The notes under the pieces: generated by a model | The model's database searches: none | Told to the model about the DNA's origin: nothing | What the model saw: the letters and a program-made list of their open reading frames with translations, nothing else | In this document: positions 22,154-34,461 of the stretch, piece after piece | Layout: the number at the start of each line of letters is the position of its first letter | Numbering within the stretch: position 1 is the stretch's first letter | Origin: Gyromitra esculenta | Lineage: Eukaryota > Ascomycota > Pezizomycetes > Pezizales > Discinaceae | Direction of reading: 5' to 3' | DNA: 64,000 nucleotides | Assembly: GCA_038503075.1 (NCBI GenBank) | Contig: JBCAML010000008.1 | Location: forward strand, 620,001 to 684,000 | Translations under genes and position numbers: made by a program

Positions 22154-25100
22154 TATCTACAAGAGACCTCTGTCATCCTTTGCCTATTTCAACACGATGC
22201 TGCACGTCCACCCATAGATCAATGAAGAAAGCACAAGTGCAGAGGACTATTCCACACCACCGCCGCGACGGGAAGACAAGCTGAGCTTTTGCCCACAGCG
22301 CCTACACCCTTGCACACGAGTGTCTTGAGCACACTTCAGTGCTACCTACATTTAAAGACTCCGAGATACTACATACAACTGCCTACAATTCCTCAAGACC
22401 TATGAGCATCCCTTGTCACACGGCACATACATGTACATGTATCCCCTCAGACAGCAGGCACTGAATATCCCAAAATTACTCCGTAGATCCATCACAACAC
22501 CACATCCAATTAATAAAATATAACCCATAAATAAACACTAGCACGCACTACCGGCCAAAAAAAAAAAAAATTCCCAAGAAATCACAAAATCTCGCTCATC
22601 TACCCGCACCGAGTGATATTTCATGAATATTTTACCGTAAACCATCATAAAACCCTCAGCTTTATTAAGGACCAAGACGGCAAATCACAAGAACAGCGGG
22701 CTTTAGATGTGGTGCTAGAGGCTCGAGATCTATAAATGATAATTGAGGCAATGATATGTGGAGAACGTTACCAGGAATACACGTGGCATCATGCTAATGC
22801 GTGACAATAGCTACATATGTGTATACCCATGACAAGCCGTAGGTGTGGTTCTTTTTTTCAACTCAAGGTACTAGTAGAGAGGGAAGGGGGGAAGGAATAT
22901 ACGTAATCTTCATGAGATTTGAGAGCCGTAAGAGTTTACTGGTAGTTTGAGTGGAGGGGGGGATAAGTTCGGTTTTATGTTTTTCGGGTGGGAAGGGGCG
23001 AGGCCTTTTTTTCTTGGATATTGGAAGATTCGAAGGAACTCGACCGGCGTGGAATTGGCCCTGACTATGAAAAAACATAAAACTATAATATTTATAAAAT
23101 CGATCTACGGTAAGAAAGTATGCGCATCCAAGATCCAAGATAAGATCATCGTGGGTTCTTCCCTCTTAGCGAGGTTGCCTGAAAAAGAAAAAAAAAGGAA
23201 GAGAAGAAAAAAAAAGCAGATCAACGAAATGCGCAGAAAATGAAGGCCACCCCCCGGGGGAAATAGATAATAACTAAGGGCGGCCGCGGCGAGTGGTTCG
23301 GATAACCAATTGCGAAAAAACAAAAAGTGCATTTAAAGTAAATAATGCACTGATAATCAACACTTTACAGAAATCTATTGTGTAACTACATGTAATATGC
23401 TATCCGAGCAAACAAAAGAGCATCGTCAAATGAAAGTATTCAAGTTTCAATCGATAAACAATACGAGAAGCGGACGTCCCAAAAAGGGGTTACGTGTCAA
23501 TGGCCATTATAAAATTGGGAAGTGGATGGTTCAATCAGTTAAGTGTCCTCGTATTGGATCCCCCCAAACCCCTTGTAGGCTACAATGACGAGCATAACCT
23601 CTAGGAGCAAGACATTTGAGGAAGGATAAAATATTCCGAGTTACACTGCTCCGGTGATCGGCGTTAGTTTTAGGTTTTCCTTTTGTAGTACAGCACGAGA
23701 AAGATCTTTCGTGTTTTAAATCGAACTACTTTACGCAGCAATGCATTTGTACACGACTTGAAACCCGCCGGTCATAGGGAATTAGGAAAATTTTCAGATG
23801 CCCGCACTGGTCATCTCTAGCTACCCAAAAGGACGTTCAATGACGAAGAGCAGCGTTATTCTAATCACTAATAGATTATTGGATATCAGAAGAGATAGAT
23901 AGTCCTATTATCTCTCTCTCTCTTTTTTTTTTTGGAAGATAATTTACCGGTTATCTACCAGAGGTGTGACATCGGAGCGGACGGTGGGCCTTTCCGTAAA
24001 GCTCACACAGCTCCTCTGATATTTCTCAACAATTGCCGTCCCCGCTCTTGACCGCATTATCAGTAAATAATTCGCTGCTATTAGGGTCCGTGCTATCAAT
24101 TGATCTCCGATTTCAGTTTCGGTGGCGTAAGAGAGCAGCACGTTTGAGCAGTGTCTGGCTCGATACTGGCTCATCCTCGAGCAAACTAGCTAACGGCTCT
24201 AACGTGCTCTCTCTTTCGTTCGTTTTTTCCCATTGTTATTTACTTTTTTGTTTTCGTTCTTGGTTCTGTTCCTTATTTGGCATGCCTCTTTTTTTTATTT
24301 TTTTTCCATCGCGAGCGAGCAATTGCGTGCTGTTGCTTTCGTTCCAAACAGAACGCCCATTAACCGCTCCAGCCCATGATAGCTGGCCCACGCCAAAACA
24401 GATATCTCCTATTCCTCCTCCTACTCCTCCTCCTCGTTCTCCTCCACGAATCCGAGAGCTCGGATCGTACGATTCTCGTTTTCGCTCGTTGCATGGGTTT
24501 TTGCACGGGAAGCTGCGCTATTCTTCCGGGAAAGTGCAACAACGAGGCGCACGCACCAATCACAAGCCATGCTCTCCCAAACAGGAGCGTTTAGCGGCTA
24601 GCAAGGGGATTGGCGACTGTCAGTTTTGAACCTCCATCCTCAAGAGAGCTTTCAGACATTTCGCCCCCCCTCCCCCCAAAAACTAGAATCGGGTTATCGG
24701 GTGGGCTCTGCGTTCTGGGTAATTACCCGTTTTTTTTCTTTCTCTTTCCTTCTTATCCCCCCCTCCCCGCCTTTCCCAACGTTCAAGGAATGGGAGTGGG
24801 TTGTGGTGACGTCGCGGTAGCTTTGCTGCATTGGACGATTAGCGGGGGTCCTTGTCTCAATTTAGAGATCTCATCGTGGGTCGGTCGTCCCTGCGTAAGT
24901 ACAGCCAGCCAACCTTTCTGCAATTGAAGCTGCGCAGAACCATTGCCTGAGGGGAAGAGGAGGGGGGGCCGGAAGAAACTCTAAAGCTATCGTACATCCG
25001 GACATGTGCCCTCGGCGTCCAATCCATGAGCAGCAGTTGGGCTGAGCAAGCAAGAAGCAATCAAGGAAGATGGGGGAGAGGAAGCAAGCAGGCAGGCAAA

Positions 25101-26111
25101 CAAAGAACCGAGCCCGGATCCAGCACACCGCGCATCGGTAAGCTTTCTAGTACGATAACTTAATCTATGTACTCCAGACCAGGGAAGGGCAACACAGGTA
25201 GCTTGGGGCGCGCACCACCGACTATCGTGAAGTCACAGCGACTGGGGTGGTGGGAAGAAGGAAAAAAAAAAACCATGAAAAAGAAACACATAACAAATGA
25301 GAGGCGCCTGCATCCAGATTCCTATGGCCCTCGCAAAAGGGTCACGCGCAGGGCCAATAGTCCGGGGAGATCTCGATATTCTGGGGTATTTTTATTTTTC
25401 TGGATCAGTTCCTCGCGATGGGTTTGAGTATCCACGATAGTAGCCTCACCGCTTTTCCGCGGTGATACGAGAGGAGAGGAGAGGAGAGGGAGGAGGGAGA
25501 GGAAGTGCAGCGAGCACAGTAGAGTGGAGCACGACTGCACGACCGTCCCATACGGTAGAGCAAGCTGTAGCGTATCCAGGCAAAGAGCAGTGCCGCAATA
25601 AGCAGCTCTACATCCTGGGCGGGCTGCCCTGCTGTATGCTGTTTTCCCCCATAGTGCAGCCAGCCAGCCAGTACAGTCGGGCACAGCACGGAAAGGGAAA
25701 GACATGTCATATTCAGTCCCATCCCAGGCTATTCGCCCCCAATCAATGCTGCAGAGCCAGTGTGTCCAGCCCAGGACGGCACCTTGTTCCTTCTTGTGCC
25801 CTCCCTCCCAACAGACCCCAGCACGGACGCACCACTCGCCTGCCCAGCGCTGCTCCGTCTGCTAAACAATCCCGCCCGCTCGTCACTTTTCCCCTTTCTC
25901 TCTGGCCAGTCTCGCCGCCCCCAGAGCGTCTGGCAGCAGTGACACCTGAGACAGCCCGAGCTCCTTCAGCCAGTGTGGCACTTACACTTACACTTACACT
26001 CACACACTTACTGCTATAAATTGAATTTCCATAAATCCTGTCCCCCCAAAATAAACCACCACCACCACCACCACCACCACCACCCAGAAAGGAAAGAAAA
26101 AAAAGGTCACG

Positions 26112-26963
26112 ATGGCCGCTACATCTCCCAGCTGCCGTAGACCCGCTTCTACTGCTCCTACGCCTGCTTCAGCCAGCAATCGCAATCGCTCGCCGCATTC
26201 TCCGTCGCCTTCAAATACGGTCCCACTTCCCTCTCCCTCTCCTCCTGCTGCTCCCACATCCACATCTCCAAGCTCATACTTCCCCTCGCCCCAACCCTCA
26301 ACCTCAACCTCAACCTCAGCCTCAACCACCAGACGTCGCTCGGGCTCCCGTCCAGTTTCTCGCTCCTCCTCAACAACATCAATCTCGTCGCTAAGCACAG
26401 TGTCCCAAGGCTCGCGGCGAACAAAGCCTTCCCAGAAACCAAACCAGTTTATTATGCTCCACGAGCGTCCACACTCTCCATCAACACTAACCTCGTCCCT
26501 CGCCCCCCCGTCCCTCATCCCAATGACCGCCGCCGGAATCAGCGTGAAGTCCACCTCCGTGAAGGGCTCACGGAAGACCTACGCCGGCATGAAGCTATCA
26601 ATGCTCCCGAACACGATCCCCTCAAACCCTACAAGCTCCTCCACCTCCACCCCCACCTCTTACTCGTTCCACCACCACCACGACCAAGCTTACTCCCGCT
26701 CCCTGTCGGCGCAGCAGCAGCTCCAGCTGCACCAGAAGGAAATCATCCACCAAGCTACCCGCGCCACTGGCATTCCACAACACCTGCTAAACACCGGCCC
26801 CATGTCGCCGCGCCTAATACCGCTCGGCAGTCCGGGGCCTGTGACGCCATTGACGTTGGAAGACGGCTCGGACGGGTTCTTTGCGTCGAGTCATGGGTTT
26901 GGGCACCAGCAATTGGGTCAGCAGTTGTCGATAGTTGCGTCAGGGCAAAGAGGTGGACTATGA
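26112..26963 (+). CDS. Ser/Pro/Thr-rich protein of unknown function
   Basis: A single uninterrupted 283-codon frame starts at an ATG shortly after a (CCA)n tract. Residues 1-110 are almost entirely Ser, Pro, Thr and Ala with RS-like patches (TTRRRSGSRPVSRSS). The middle contains a less biased block (KPNQFIMLHERPHSP, then GISVKSTSVKGSRKTYAGMKLSMLPNTIP). The C-terminal third has His and Gln runs, then GIPQHLLNTGPMSPRLIPLG with SP/TP sites. I recognise no domain; it looks like an intrinsically disordered regulatory protein with many candidate phosphorylation sites. The biased amino acids continue the CT-rich DNA upstream, so some overprediction is possible, but the open length and the mid-protein block support a gene. 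Confidence 0.7.
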   Translation: MAATSPSCRRPASTAPTPASASNRNRSPHSPSPSNTVPLPSPSPPAAPTSTSPSSYFPSPQPSTSTSTSASTTRRRSGSRPVSRSSSTTSISSLSTVSQGSRRTKPSQKPNQFIMLHERPHSPSTLTSSLAPPSLIPMTAAGISVKSTSVKGSRKTYAGMKLSMLPNTIPSNPTSSSTSTPTSYSFHHHHDQAYSRSLSAQQQLQLHQKEIIHQATRATGIPQHLLNTGPMSPRLIPLGSPGPVTPLTLEDGSDGFFASSHGFGHQQLGQQLSIVASGQRGGL

Positions 26964-27704
26964 TCGCTATGAGGAGCTTGTTTTTTCGTTTGAAAAAAGA
27001 CCATGTGCTATTATCACTGTCCCAAAAAGAGAGGAGGGGGGATATGACGAGTTTTCTATTTTATGTTTCTTGCATGCAGCTGTTTTTATTTTATTTCCTC
27101 TCACTGTTTTATTATCGCATTGGAGTTTATTCTGGGTGGCTTGCTTTTTTTGTTTTTTGTGTATGTATCTTTCGTTTTACCATTGCGTGGAGCCGGACAA
27201 AGAGAATATTGGGCAAGGGAATTGGTGGGAGAGGGGGGGGTTTGTAGGGTCGCATGGGATTTTAGGCGCATAAAAATTCAAAAAAGAATTGCTTTCGTTT
27301 TTTGGGGGGGTTTCTTGCTTTTCTTGCTTTCTTGCTTTCTTGCTTTTTTCTTTTTTCTTCCAAAAAAACAAAAAGGGAAAATAAATTCATCAAGTATGGG
27401 GAAAGGAGGAGCACCAGGTACCCTTTTTCTAGCTACCTAATTACTGGTGTTTTGTTTTGTTTTGTTTTTTGCTTTCCGCAATTGTTACGATAAACTTATA
27501 TGAAAGAAATTCACTTCTATATTTCACCGGATCTATTTTAATTTGCGATTGCTTTTTCCGAGTTTGGTTTTTTTCGGAGTTTTTTTCGCGCGTAAAAGAA
27601 GAGAATGTAATCTTCAGTTAACGTTAACATGCTGCCGAAAGCGAACCTTTTAATAACCCTCGGCAGCTCCTGTCGAATTAGTAATATCTGTGTATCCCCG
27701 AGAA

Positions 27705-27754
27705 GAATAATAATAATAAGAAGAAGAAGAAGAAGAAGGTGGTGGTGGTGGTGG
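27705..27754. repeat. Three consecutive trinucleotide microsatellites
   Basis: An AAT run passes without a break into an AAG run and then into a GTG run, changing one or two letters of the unit at a time. Confidence 0.85.
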
Positions 27755-28286
27755 AAGGTGGGTGGGTGCGAGGGTTACCATGAAGCAAGGGGTCCTGGCG
27801 GAGGGAGGGAGGGAGAGAAGAAAGAAAGAAAGAAAAACGTGCGTGCGTCTTTCACGGTAAACTAACTAACGCACACACAACATGCACAATGAGTAAAAAA
27901 ATAGTATCTAGTCCGACGGAGAAAGGAAAAGAAAAGAAAAATAGTTTCGTAGCTGAGTATGGATGAGGGCTTGCAGTAGAGTACAGTACAGTAGAGTAGG
28001 TAGGTATCCTGGAAATGATTTTCGTGAAATACTGGAGAGAAAGATCTATTTCGAGAGATGTGCGACGTAACCTGGATGGGCACATGTGTGTGTACGAGTA
28101 ATGTATAGGTATGGGTACGGGTACAGGTACAGGTATGGATATGGTATGGTATGGTATGGGTATAGATGGGCAGTTGCGCACCCCACAGCGAGTGGTCCGG
28201 ATCACTTCTTGCGGGACTGTTTACAGTAGAATAATACGGTACATGGAGCAACGTAACATAACGTAATGTACGTACGTTCCCAGAAA

Positions 28287-28316
28287 CATCACCATCACCA
28301 TCACCATCACCATCAC
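28287..28316. repeat. (CATCAC)5 hexanucleotide repeat
   Basis: Five perfect tandem copies of CATCAC. Not within any supported gene. Confidence 0.9.
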
Positions 28317-31300
28317 GGGAGAGTGCTCGGGTAGTAATAGGGATTCCCGGGATTGCTCACACCATCCATCCATCCATCCATCCAAATAGCGAGAGCTGAG
28401 TGGTATATGTACATAAGCCACCGTGGGGCCGAAAAAAGAACAATGAACGCTATATGTAACTAGCTAACTAGCTCCCACATAAGCCCGCGCGAATGGCGCG
28501 AACAGCGGCCGGGGCGGGCATGCCGAACAGACGTACCGGGTTGAGGCGGCAAAGTGGTAATGATACGCCATCTGCTCAAGTAAGCGTGTGTATATACATG
28601 TATATATTTTACCTGTCTCTTCTCGCTTCCACCAGCTATGTTAATTTGTAATTCACTACAGCAATTGCTAATCGAACAAAGAAAGAAAGAACGCAGTCCT
28701 CTCCGCTAGCGGGAGGGAGGGAGGGGTTGGTCTTCTTTACATTACATGTAGAGGGAGGTATTGTGCGGGGGGTAAGTTCATGGACTGTTACTGCTACCAT
28801 GTCAATGGTCAGCTTTCGTCAGATGTTTGATGAGTGACGGTGGTTCCATCTGAACCCCACGGTGGAGGGTATGTACATATTGGTACATACTCTACTCTAT
28901 TCTAGACCGCCCCGTCTTATTCAAAAGAAAATCACACATCTCCCCCACCAAGGAAACGGACCCATAAAATCTCTCTCGATACAATCGCAAAAGTAATTTA
29001 AAACCCCCTCCCCAGAAAAAATTACTCTACCCTGAAAAATCGCATCGTAAATAACGTACGAGAAAGACGTAGGGGGAGAGAGAGAGGCCCACGGATCAAG
29101 TTTTTTTTCTTCTTCTTTCTCTCTTTCGTTCTTTCTTTGAAGATCTGTCGTAAACTGCAAGAAGAAGGCTAATCGACGTCAGAGACCCGGGATGCTTGTC
29201 CCTGCTCCGCCGATCTTGTTGTTTCCAGGGTCCCGTTCCGCGTAGCGTGTTCTGAAGATCTCTTCTAAAACGTTTGCCGTTCTCCGAAGCGGTGTTAGTG
29301 GAAGGGGAGGGGGGGGCGGGGGAGGAGCTCAGGAAGGGGTACTGCAGAACCAGTCGGTGGGATTGCTTTTTGACTCTGGAGGACGTCGAGCCGTGGTTGA
29401 AGATTTCGCCGGCCAGAGGTTATGTGCTCGAATGCTTCGAGAAACTGCTGAGTGCACAGTGCTGGGGGGGGGACACTGGCCTGGAGGGAGGAAGGGTTTG
29501 GTACCGGCGAGCAACAAATGAAAAGATCTTCCGGGATTCCCTGTAGATATTGGCGGGAACTCGGTTACAGCTTTCATAAAGTAATGATATCATAGCTACA
29601 TTTGTCTGCGCAGTCGCCGCGGGTCTTTTCTTTCTTTCTTTCTTTCTTTTTTTTCTTTTCCCAAGTAATATTCACTTTTGGAGCTGTGTGGGTGGTGTTT
29701 CTGTTTCTGCTCTAGGGGGGAGTTGCGAATTGCGGGGTACATAAATGAGTGCAACGTCATTTTTCCTTTTCCCTTTCTCCCTTTTTCTTTTTCCCCTTTC
29801 CCTTTCTCTCTCTGTCCTTTTTATTTATTTATCTATCTTTTGGGTTTTTTTTTTCTCCTACGGGAAAACGTGTTTATCGTCTTTCATGCACGATCTTGCC
29901 TCGGCTTTCCTCTCATTTTCCTTTCCCGGTTAATTATATGTTCCCCCCAGTCTTTTCTCCCGTACGTGCGCGTGAACGACGTTTAATTGCTGGGGTGAGG
30001 CCTTAATTGCAAGGGTAGAGAAAGGGAAAAAAAAAATGCGACGAGAGAGCGAACGCATGGAATAGAGTAAAACTAATCCTAGCTTCCTGAAGAGAGCATA
30101 TTAAAGAAACAGAGAAAAAGAAAAGAAAAGAAGAAGAAAAAGGCGAATAGGAGATGATAGGTTATGGGGTTATGAGGATAAAGCATTGCGTTTCCCATGC
30201 ACTGCACAGCATTGTTCGCCTAAGAAACTCGGCTCCTGTTGGTCAGGCGGGGGGAACGCTTGCAAGTTCACGATGCTGTTCTGCCTTGTGGTTGGCTGGA
30301 ATATGATTTCTTTCATTGACGCCGGCATTTGTCGTGTTGGTGGATTGGCAAATTATACCGGCGGCGTGGGGTTTGTTTCCCCCTCCAAGTTTTTTTCTTT
30401 CGTTCGTTCCCTTATCGATGCGACGCGACGTCAATGAAAAAGATTATGGGGCTATCTTGCTACCTACCTGCCACTCACTTACTACTACCAGTAGCGGGTA
30501 CTACCGGTCCCATTACCGTACCATACATACCGCTTGGAGAGATTGCGTTACGGTGAAGAGATGGCCATTGACTGGACAAGGGGAGGGGATTAGGAATCGT
30601 CGTTTTGCCGGAACGTCAGCCAGCATCAGAGTCCCCTATTGTTATTCCGTATTCCATGTACTGTAGGCATATCTACGTAACTGACTGACCACGATCAAGC
30701 GATGGATGGATGGCAGTTTCAGGTTTGGTTTGTTGGGAAGGCGTGACTCGTGTGAAAGAGCCTCAGGAACCGCCGCGATGGTCCCTACAATCAAGATGGG
30801 CCCCTACAATTCAAGATTGGATGCACGCCAACGGCCTGGCCTCGTGATGTGATGTCGCCACAGCCAGCCAGCCAGCCAGACAGGAATTCAGCAACTTGCA
30901 AATTCCGATCAAATCTTGCTGTTGCCAGAAATTAGCACCCCGCTCGCTCTCGTCTATTTGCAGTACGTTGCTGCCGACTGCAGCTATCTCGGCTCGGCTC
31001 TGCATGTCGCTTGGGGCCTGTCTCGTTCCCTTTTACATGAGAACACGCGAAATCCACGCCTTTGCGCGGAGCTTTGGTCTGGGGATCTCAGATACCTTGT
31101 CTGGTACGCACGATTCCCGCTGAATCTGCGATTCTAGTTTCACCGGAAAACGGCTGGAACTCTGGTAGCGAAAGGGAAGGTTTAAAAAAAATAAAAAATA
31201 AAAGAAAGGGTCATGCTTTCCTATGACGTTTTGTTTAAGGCAGAAAAGAGAAAGAAAAAAAAGCAATTGAAGGGTAGAAAAACAGAGGAATTCTCCGAAG

Positions 31301-31677
31301 AGCTGAAATGTTGACAGGTTGGGGACTGCCCTGCATATCCCGCTTTTTTTGTTTCATGTTTTTTTTTCAAAGTCACATCGCGATGAATTGGATATCTCGA
31401 AGTGGGCGGATTGGAGCCGCTTTAGGGATGTTTGTTTATTCTTTTTTTTTCTTTCTTGCTACGAGAGCTAGGAAATGTAGTTTTGACCAAGACCATCCAC
31501 CATCCCTAGCTGGCGGCAACACGCGAATCTCATATCACACAGGCGTATGTCTCATCACGAAACACGACCCACAAGGCCCAGGGCCGGGTAACACAGACTC
31601 CCAACGACAGCTGTGGCTGATAGCCATTCCAACATCAACAACAGCATCGCGACAGCTGATCAACGCCATCAGCTTCA

Positions 31678-32967
31678 ATGGTCAGGCTCAAGCTCAACAC
31701 CTCCGCCTCCACCCTCGCCGCGGCAGCTGCCGCAGAGAAGAAGGCTTCTAGCCCGAAAACTACCACGCCAAAGATCAAGCTCAAGACGAAACCAGCAGTC
31801 CCAACACTCAAGCTCAAATCCTCCTCCTTTTCACAAGCGTCTGGCTCAGCCGCTGCGCCATCCCCATCTGTCCAGACACCCATACGCACACCCATACTCA
31901 AGCTCAAAACACCCAAACAACCAGCCGCGCGAAAACGCCGCCATGAGCCCGGCAACGGCTACGACTCAGAGGCCTCAGACCGCGAAGACGATCCCGCGAT
32001 CGAGGAGCAATTCATCCTCCGCATGCCCCCCGGCGACGACTGCGACTACCTCCGCGGCGTCATCGAAAGGAAGGAACTAAACCCAACAAGCGACGTATGG
32101 TTCAAATTCAAGGACTCGCGGCGCGCAGTCGTGTGTGTACGCGGGAACCTATACTCTGCGCTACTAGTAGACCTACCCAGTATCATAGAGTCCAATAAAA
32201 CACTCGATAAAAAGGCGATTTTTAAAACTGCGGATATATGTCAGATGCTGCTCGTGAGCGAAAGGATCAAACACGAGGATGAGTGCTTCAACCTCCTCAC
32301 GCGTCCACAGGATATCACGTATCCCCATGGTCTGACGCCGCCTATGCACTTTGTGCGGAAGCGTCGCTTCCGAAAGCGGATCTCAAATCGAACGATTGAG
32401 GCTGTTGAGGCGGAGGTAGACCGGCTTCTCAGGGATGATGAGCGCGCGGAGAAATCTTCGTTTTCGCTGGTGGATGCGGCGGAACTTGCTCGTGCGGAGG
32501 AAGGGGGAGGCGAAGGGTATGATCTGCTGGGTGGACAAGACTATGATGATGAGCAAGACGCGGAGGGCGAAGTGGAGTATGACTTTGGGCATGGCGAAGA
32601 AATGGATGATGATACGTTAGCAAATGATCTTGAGTCTGCGTTGATGGACGATATGGCGGATATTGACGATACACCTGTTCCTGGCGTTAATGTGAGAATC
32701 ACTGGGGCGAGTGGCACGCCTGCCGACGACGAATCGGATGACGACGAGGAAGATGAGGAGGAGGAGGTAGAACTGGATGAAGATGCGGCTGAGGCTGCCC
32801 AGGAACGTGAAAAACTGAATGAGGAGATTCAAGACTTGGATGAAACTATCAAGGCGAAAGTCAAGGAGTATGAGAGTATCTCTAACGTTATGCTCAAAGC
32901 GAGGATCCAGAAAGTTATCAATAGCCTGAGAGCCGAACGGGAGCTTAAGATGGAACAAAGAGGTTAA
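31678..32967 (+). CDS. TAF7: TFIID subunit Taf7
   Basis: An intronless 429-residue protein starting at an ATG. Taf7 (TAFII55 family) is a core TFIID subunit that binds Taf1 in RNA polymerase II pre-initiation complexes. Residues 1-90 are an Ala/Pro/Lys-rich extension with repeated LKLK-type motifs. The TAFII55 N-terminal domain spans about 108-270, with EEQFILRMPP, VWFKFKDSRRAVVCVRG, YSALLVDLPSIIESNKTLDKKA (in two parts), FKTADICQMLLV and YPHGLTPPMHFVRKRRFRK. Then come an acidic region (about 300-380, long Asp/Glu runs) and a C-terminal coiled coil (about 375-425). Length and domain order match other fungal Taf7 proteins. Confidence 0.96.
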   Translation: MVRLKLNTSASTLAAAAAAEKKASSPKTTTPKIKLKTKPAVPTLKLKSSSFSQASGSAAAPSPSVQTPIRTPILKLKTPKQPAARKRRHEPGNGYDSEASDREDDPAIEEQFILRMPPGDDCDYLRGVIERKELNPTSDVWFKFKDSRRAVVCVRGNLYSALLVDLPSIIESNKTLDKKAIFKTADICQMLLVSERIKHEDECFNLLTRPQDITYPHGLTPPMHFVRKRRFRKRISNRTIEAVEAEVDRLLRDDERAEKSSFSLVDAAELARAEEGGGEGYDLLGGQDYDDEQDAEGEVEYDFGHGEEMDDDTLANDLESALMDDMADIDDTPVPGVNVRITGASGTPADDESDDDEEDEEEEVELDEDAAEAAQEREKLNEEIQDLDETIKAKVKEYESISNVMLKARIQKVINSLRAERELKMEQRG

Positions 32968-34461
32968 GGACAATAGGTTGAGATGGAAAGTATTTTCCGG
33001 TTTCCTTTACCCAAATCGCGTTTTTTTTTCATTCACATTTACTATCTTTGTGTTAAAATTATGAACTGTATTATTATAGATATTCATCGGGTTGGCGTTA
33101 TAACTTGATTCGATAACGGGGCCAGGAGTAAATTATTACGGGTATCGTTTTTTCCTTAATTTTATTTCGCTGAGGATCGCGATGGATCGATCGTCGTAGC
33201 GTGGGGACGACGAAAAGAAGTCATCGGCGAGCACTCGACCACTATGACTTCAAAATATGTGTGCATGTTCTAAACCTCGCTACTGCATTGTATCGTTTAG
33301 CAGAGGAGAATCGCCGTCAACATCTCTCTCTGTGCTTCTATTCGCTAGGGTTGGCGCGTGGGTGTGCTCTCCTTTCACCGCCGTAAGTATCGCAGATGCA
33401 ATATTATCCAGAGTGCCGGGCCGTATATCTACGCTCGTGACCACGCTTATCTCTGAGCACGTTTCAAAGTACCGAGCTAGAGCAGCAACACGCATAAACC
33501 CCCAGACCTTGTCCATCGCAGTAGGGCACAGTGGCTACTCTAGCTCTCCCGGAGTGGTGCCCAAATTACTTTCCTGCAGGGTGTGTGGAGACCGCGATTG
33601 GAACATCGATTAGGCGGAAGTAGGCAGAAAATTTAAAAAAAAGTGGAGTAACTAGGCACAAAAAAAAGTAGGCAGAAAAGAGGATTCTTGAGCCGAACCC
33701 GAAAACAGAGAGGTGCATGCGGGCTTGTTCCCACGCCGTAACATAGCCTGCAGTGAAAATACCGACCGATAGGCGGTAGCCTATGCAGGGTCCTGTCACG
33801 AGGCCCGGGTTTCTCTCCCCCATGACGAATCTTAACGGTTATCAGTAACATTGCAATTTGGGGGGGTTCTGTTGCGCTTTCCTCTTTCGGAATGTTTGTT
33901 ATCGAACTTGGTGCAGGGCGGGGCGGGTGGTTACGGGAGCGGGAGCGGCCCGTGAGGTTGGATGGATCCCCGCCATTGAACGGCTGACGACCGATTCTCT
34001 CTTCATGGATAACCTCCGAGAGAGACCCGCACCGTAACTTAGAGATAGCGCGGGCTAGACGCGGACTAGACGCGGGGCTGTTTCTGCTTTGTGTGATGGG
34101 CAGAGATTTACTACCAGCGTCACGGAATGGGATGAAGCTGGAGAGAGCTAATCAATGTTTGAACAGGGGGCAGGTCTTTTAACGCACTAGAAGGGCATCG
34201 AGTGATCTCTAGTGATAACCATCACGGCAGAGAGCTGCGAGAGAGAAAATGAAGAATAAATCCGTAACCATCGCGTCGACTGACTACTACCACCCAATTG
34301 AAGTCAGCCCATTGGTAGCGCGCGAAGTGAGATATAATAATAAATGAATTATATATATAACTCTTACTAAAAAAAGGCTGAATAGGAATAAGTTGTAAGA
34401 GAAATTCACCGAAAAACGTAATACCAACCAAAAAAGCCCCCACTAAATGTCTCAGATTCGC
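32968..34461. other. Intergenic region 3' of TAF7
   Basis: No gene seen. The direct repeat AGTAGGCAGAAAA occurs twice around 33618-33680, separated by A-rich DNA. 33.9-34.1 kb is locally GC-rich. Confidence 0.45.

Larger units (their letters stand above)
18925..26111. other. 7.2-kb region without a supportable gene
   Basis: It contains two TA-bounded inverted-repeat elements (separate entries), short direct repeats such as the duplicated CATGTCAT segment near 19895-19925, homopolymer runs near 22559-22571, and A/T-rich stretches. About 24.2-25.8 kb becomes GC-richer and pyrimidine-rich with poly-T and poly-C runs, like a long promoter or leader for the gene at 26112. Several frames of 60-200 codons occur but none has recognisable domains. 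One at about 21208-21456 is Lys/Gln-rich and could be a remnant. Confidence 0.5.
26964..31677. other. 4.7-kb region of simple-sequence DNA without a supportable gene
   Basis: T-rich 3' flank (about 27030-27600) with CTTG repeats near 27315-27345, the triplet runs at 27705-27754, GGGA/AAAG runs near 27800-27835, GGTACA/GGTAT repeats near 28110-28160, (CATCAC)5, CCAT repeats near 28362-28384, and CTTT runs near 29625-29655. Short frames on both strands are explained by these biases. The 3' part may include the TAF7 promoter. Confidence 0.5.

Noticed and set aside
24033..24629. 198-codon plus-strand frame upstream of the Ser/Pro-rich gene
   Set aside because: Explained by poly-T and CCT tracts; overlapping frames on both strands look equally open.
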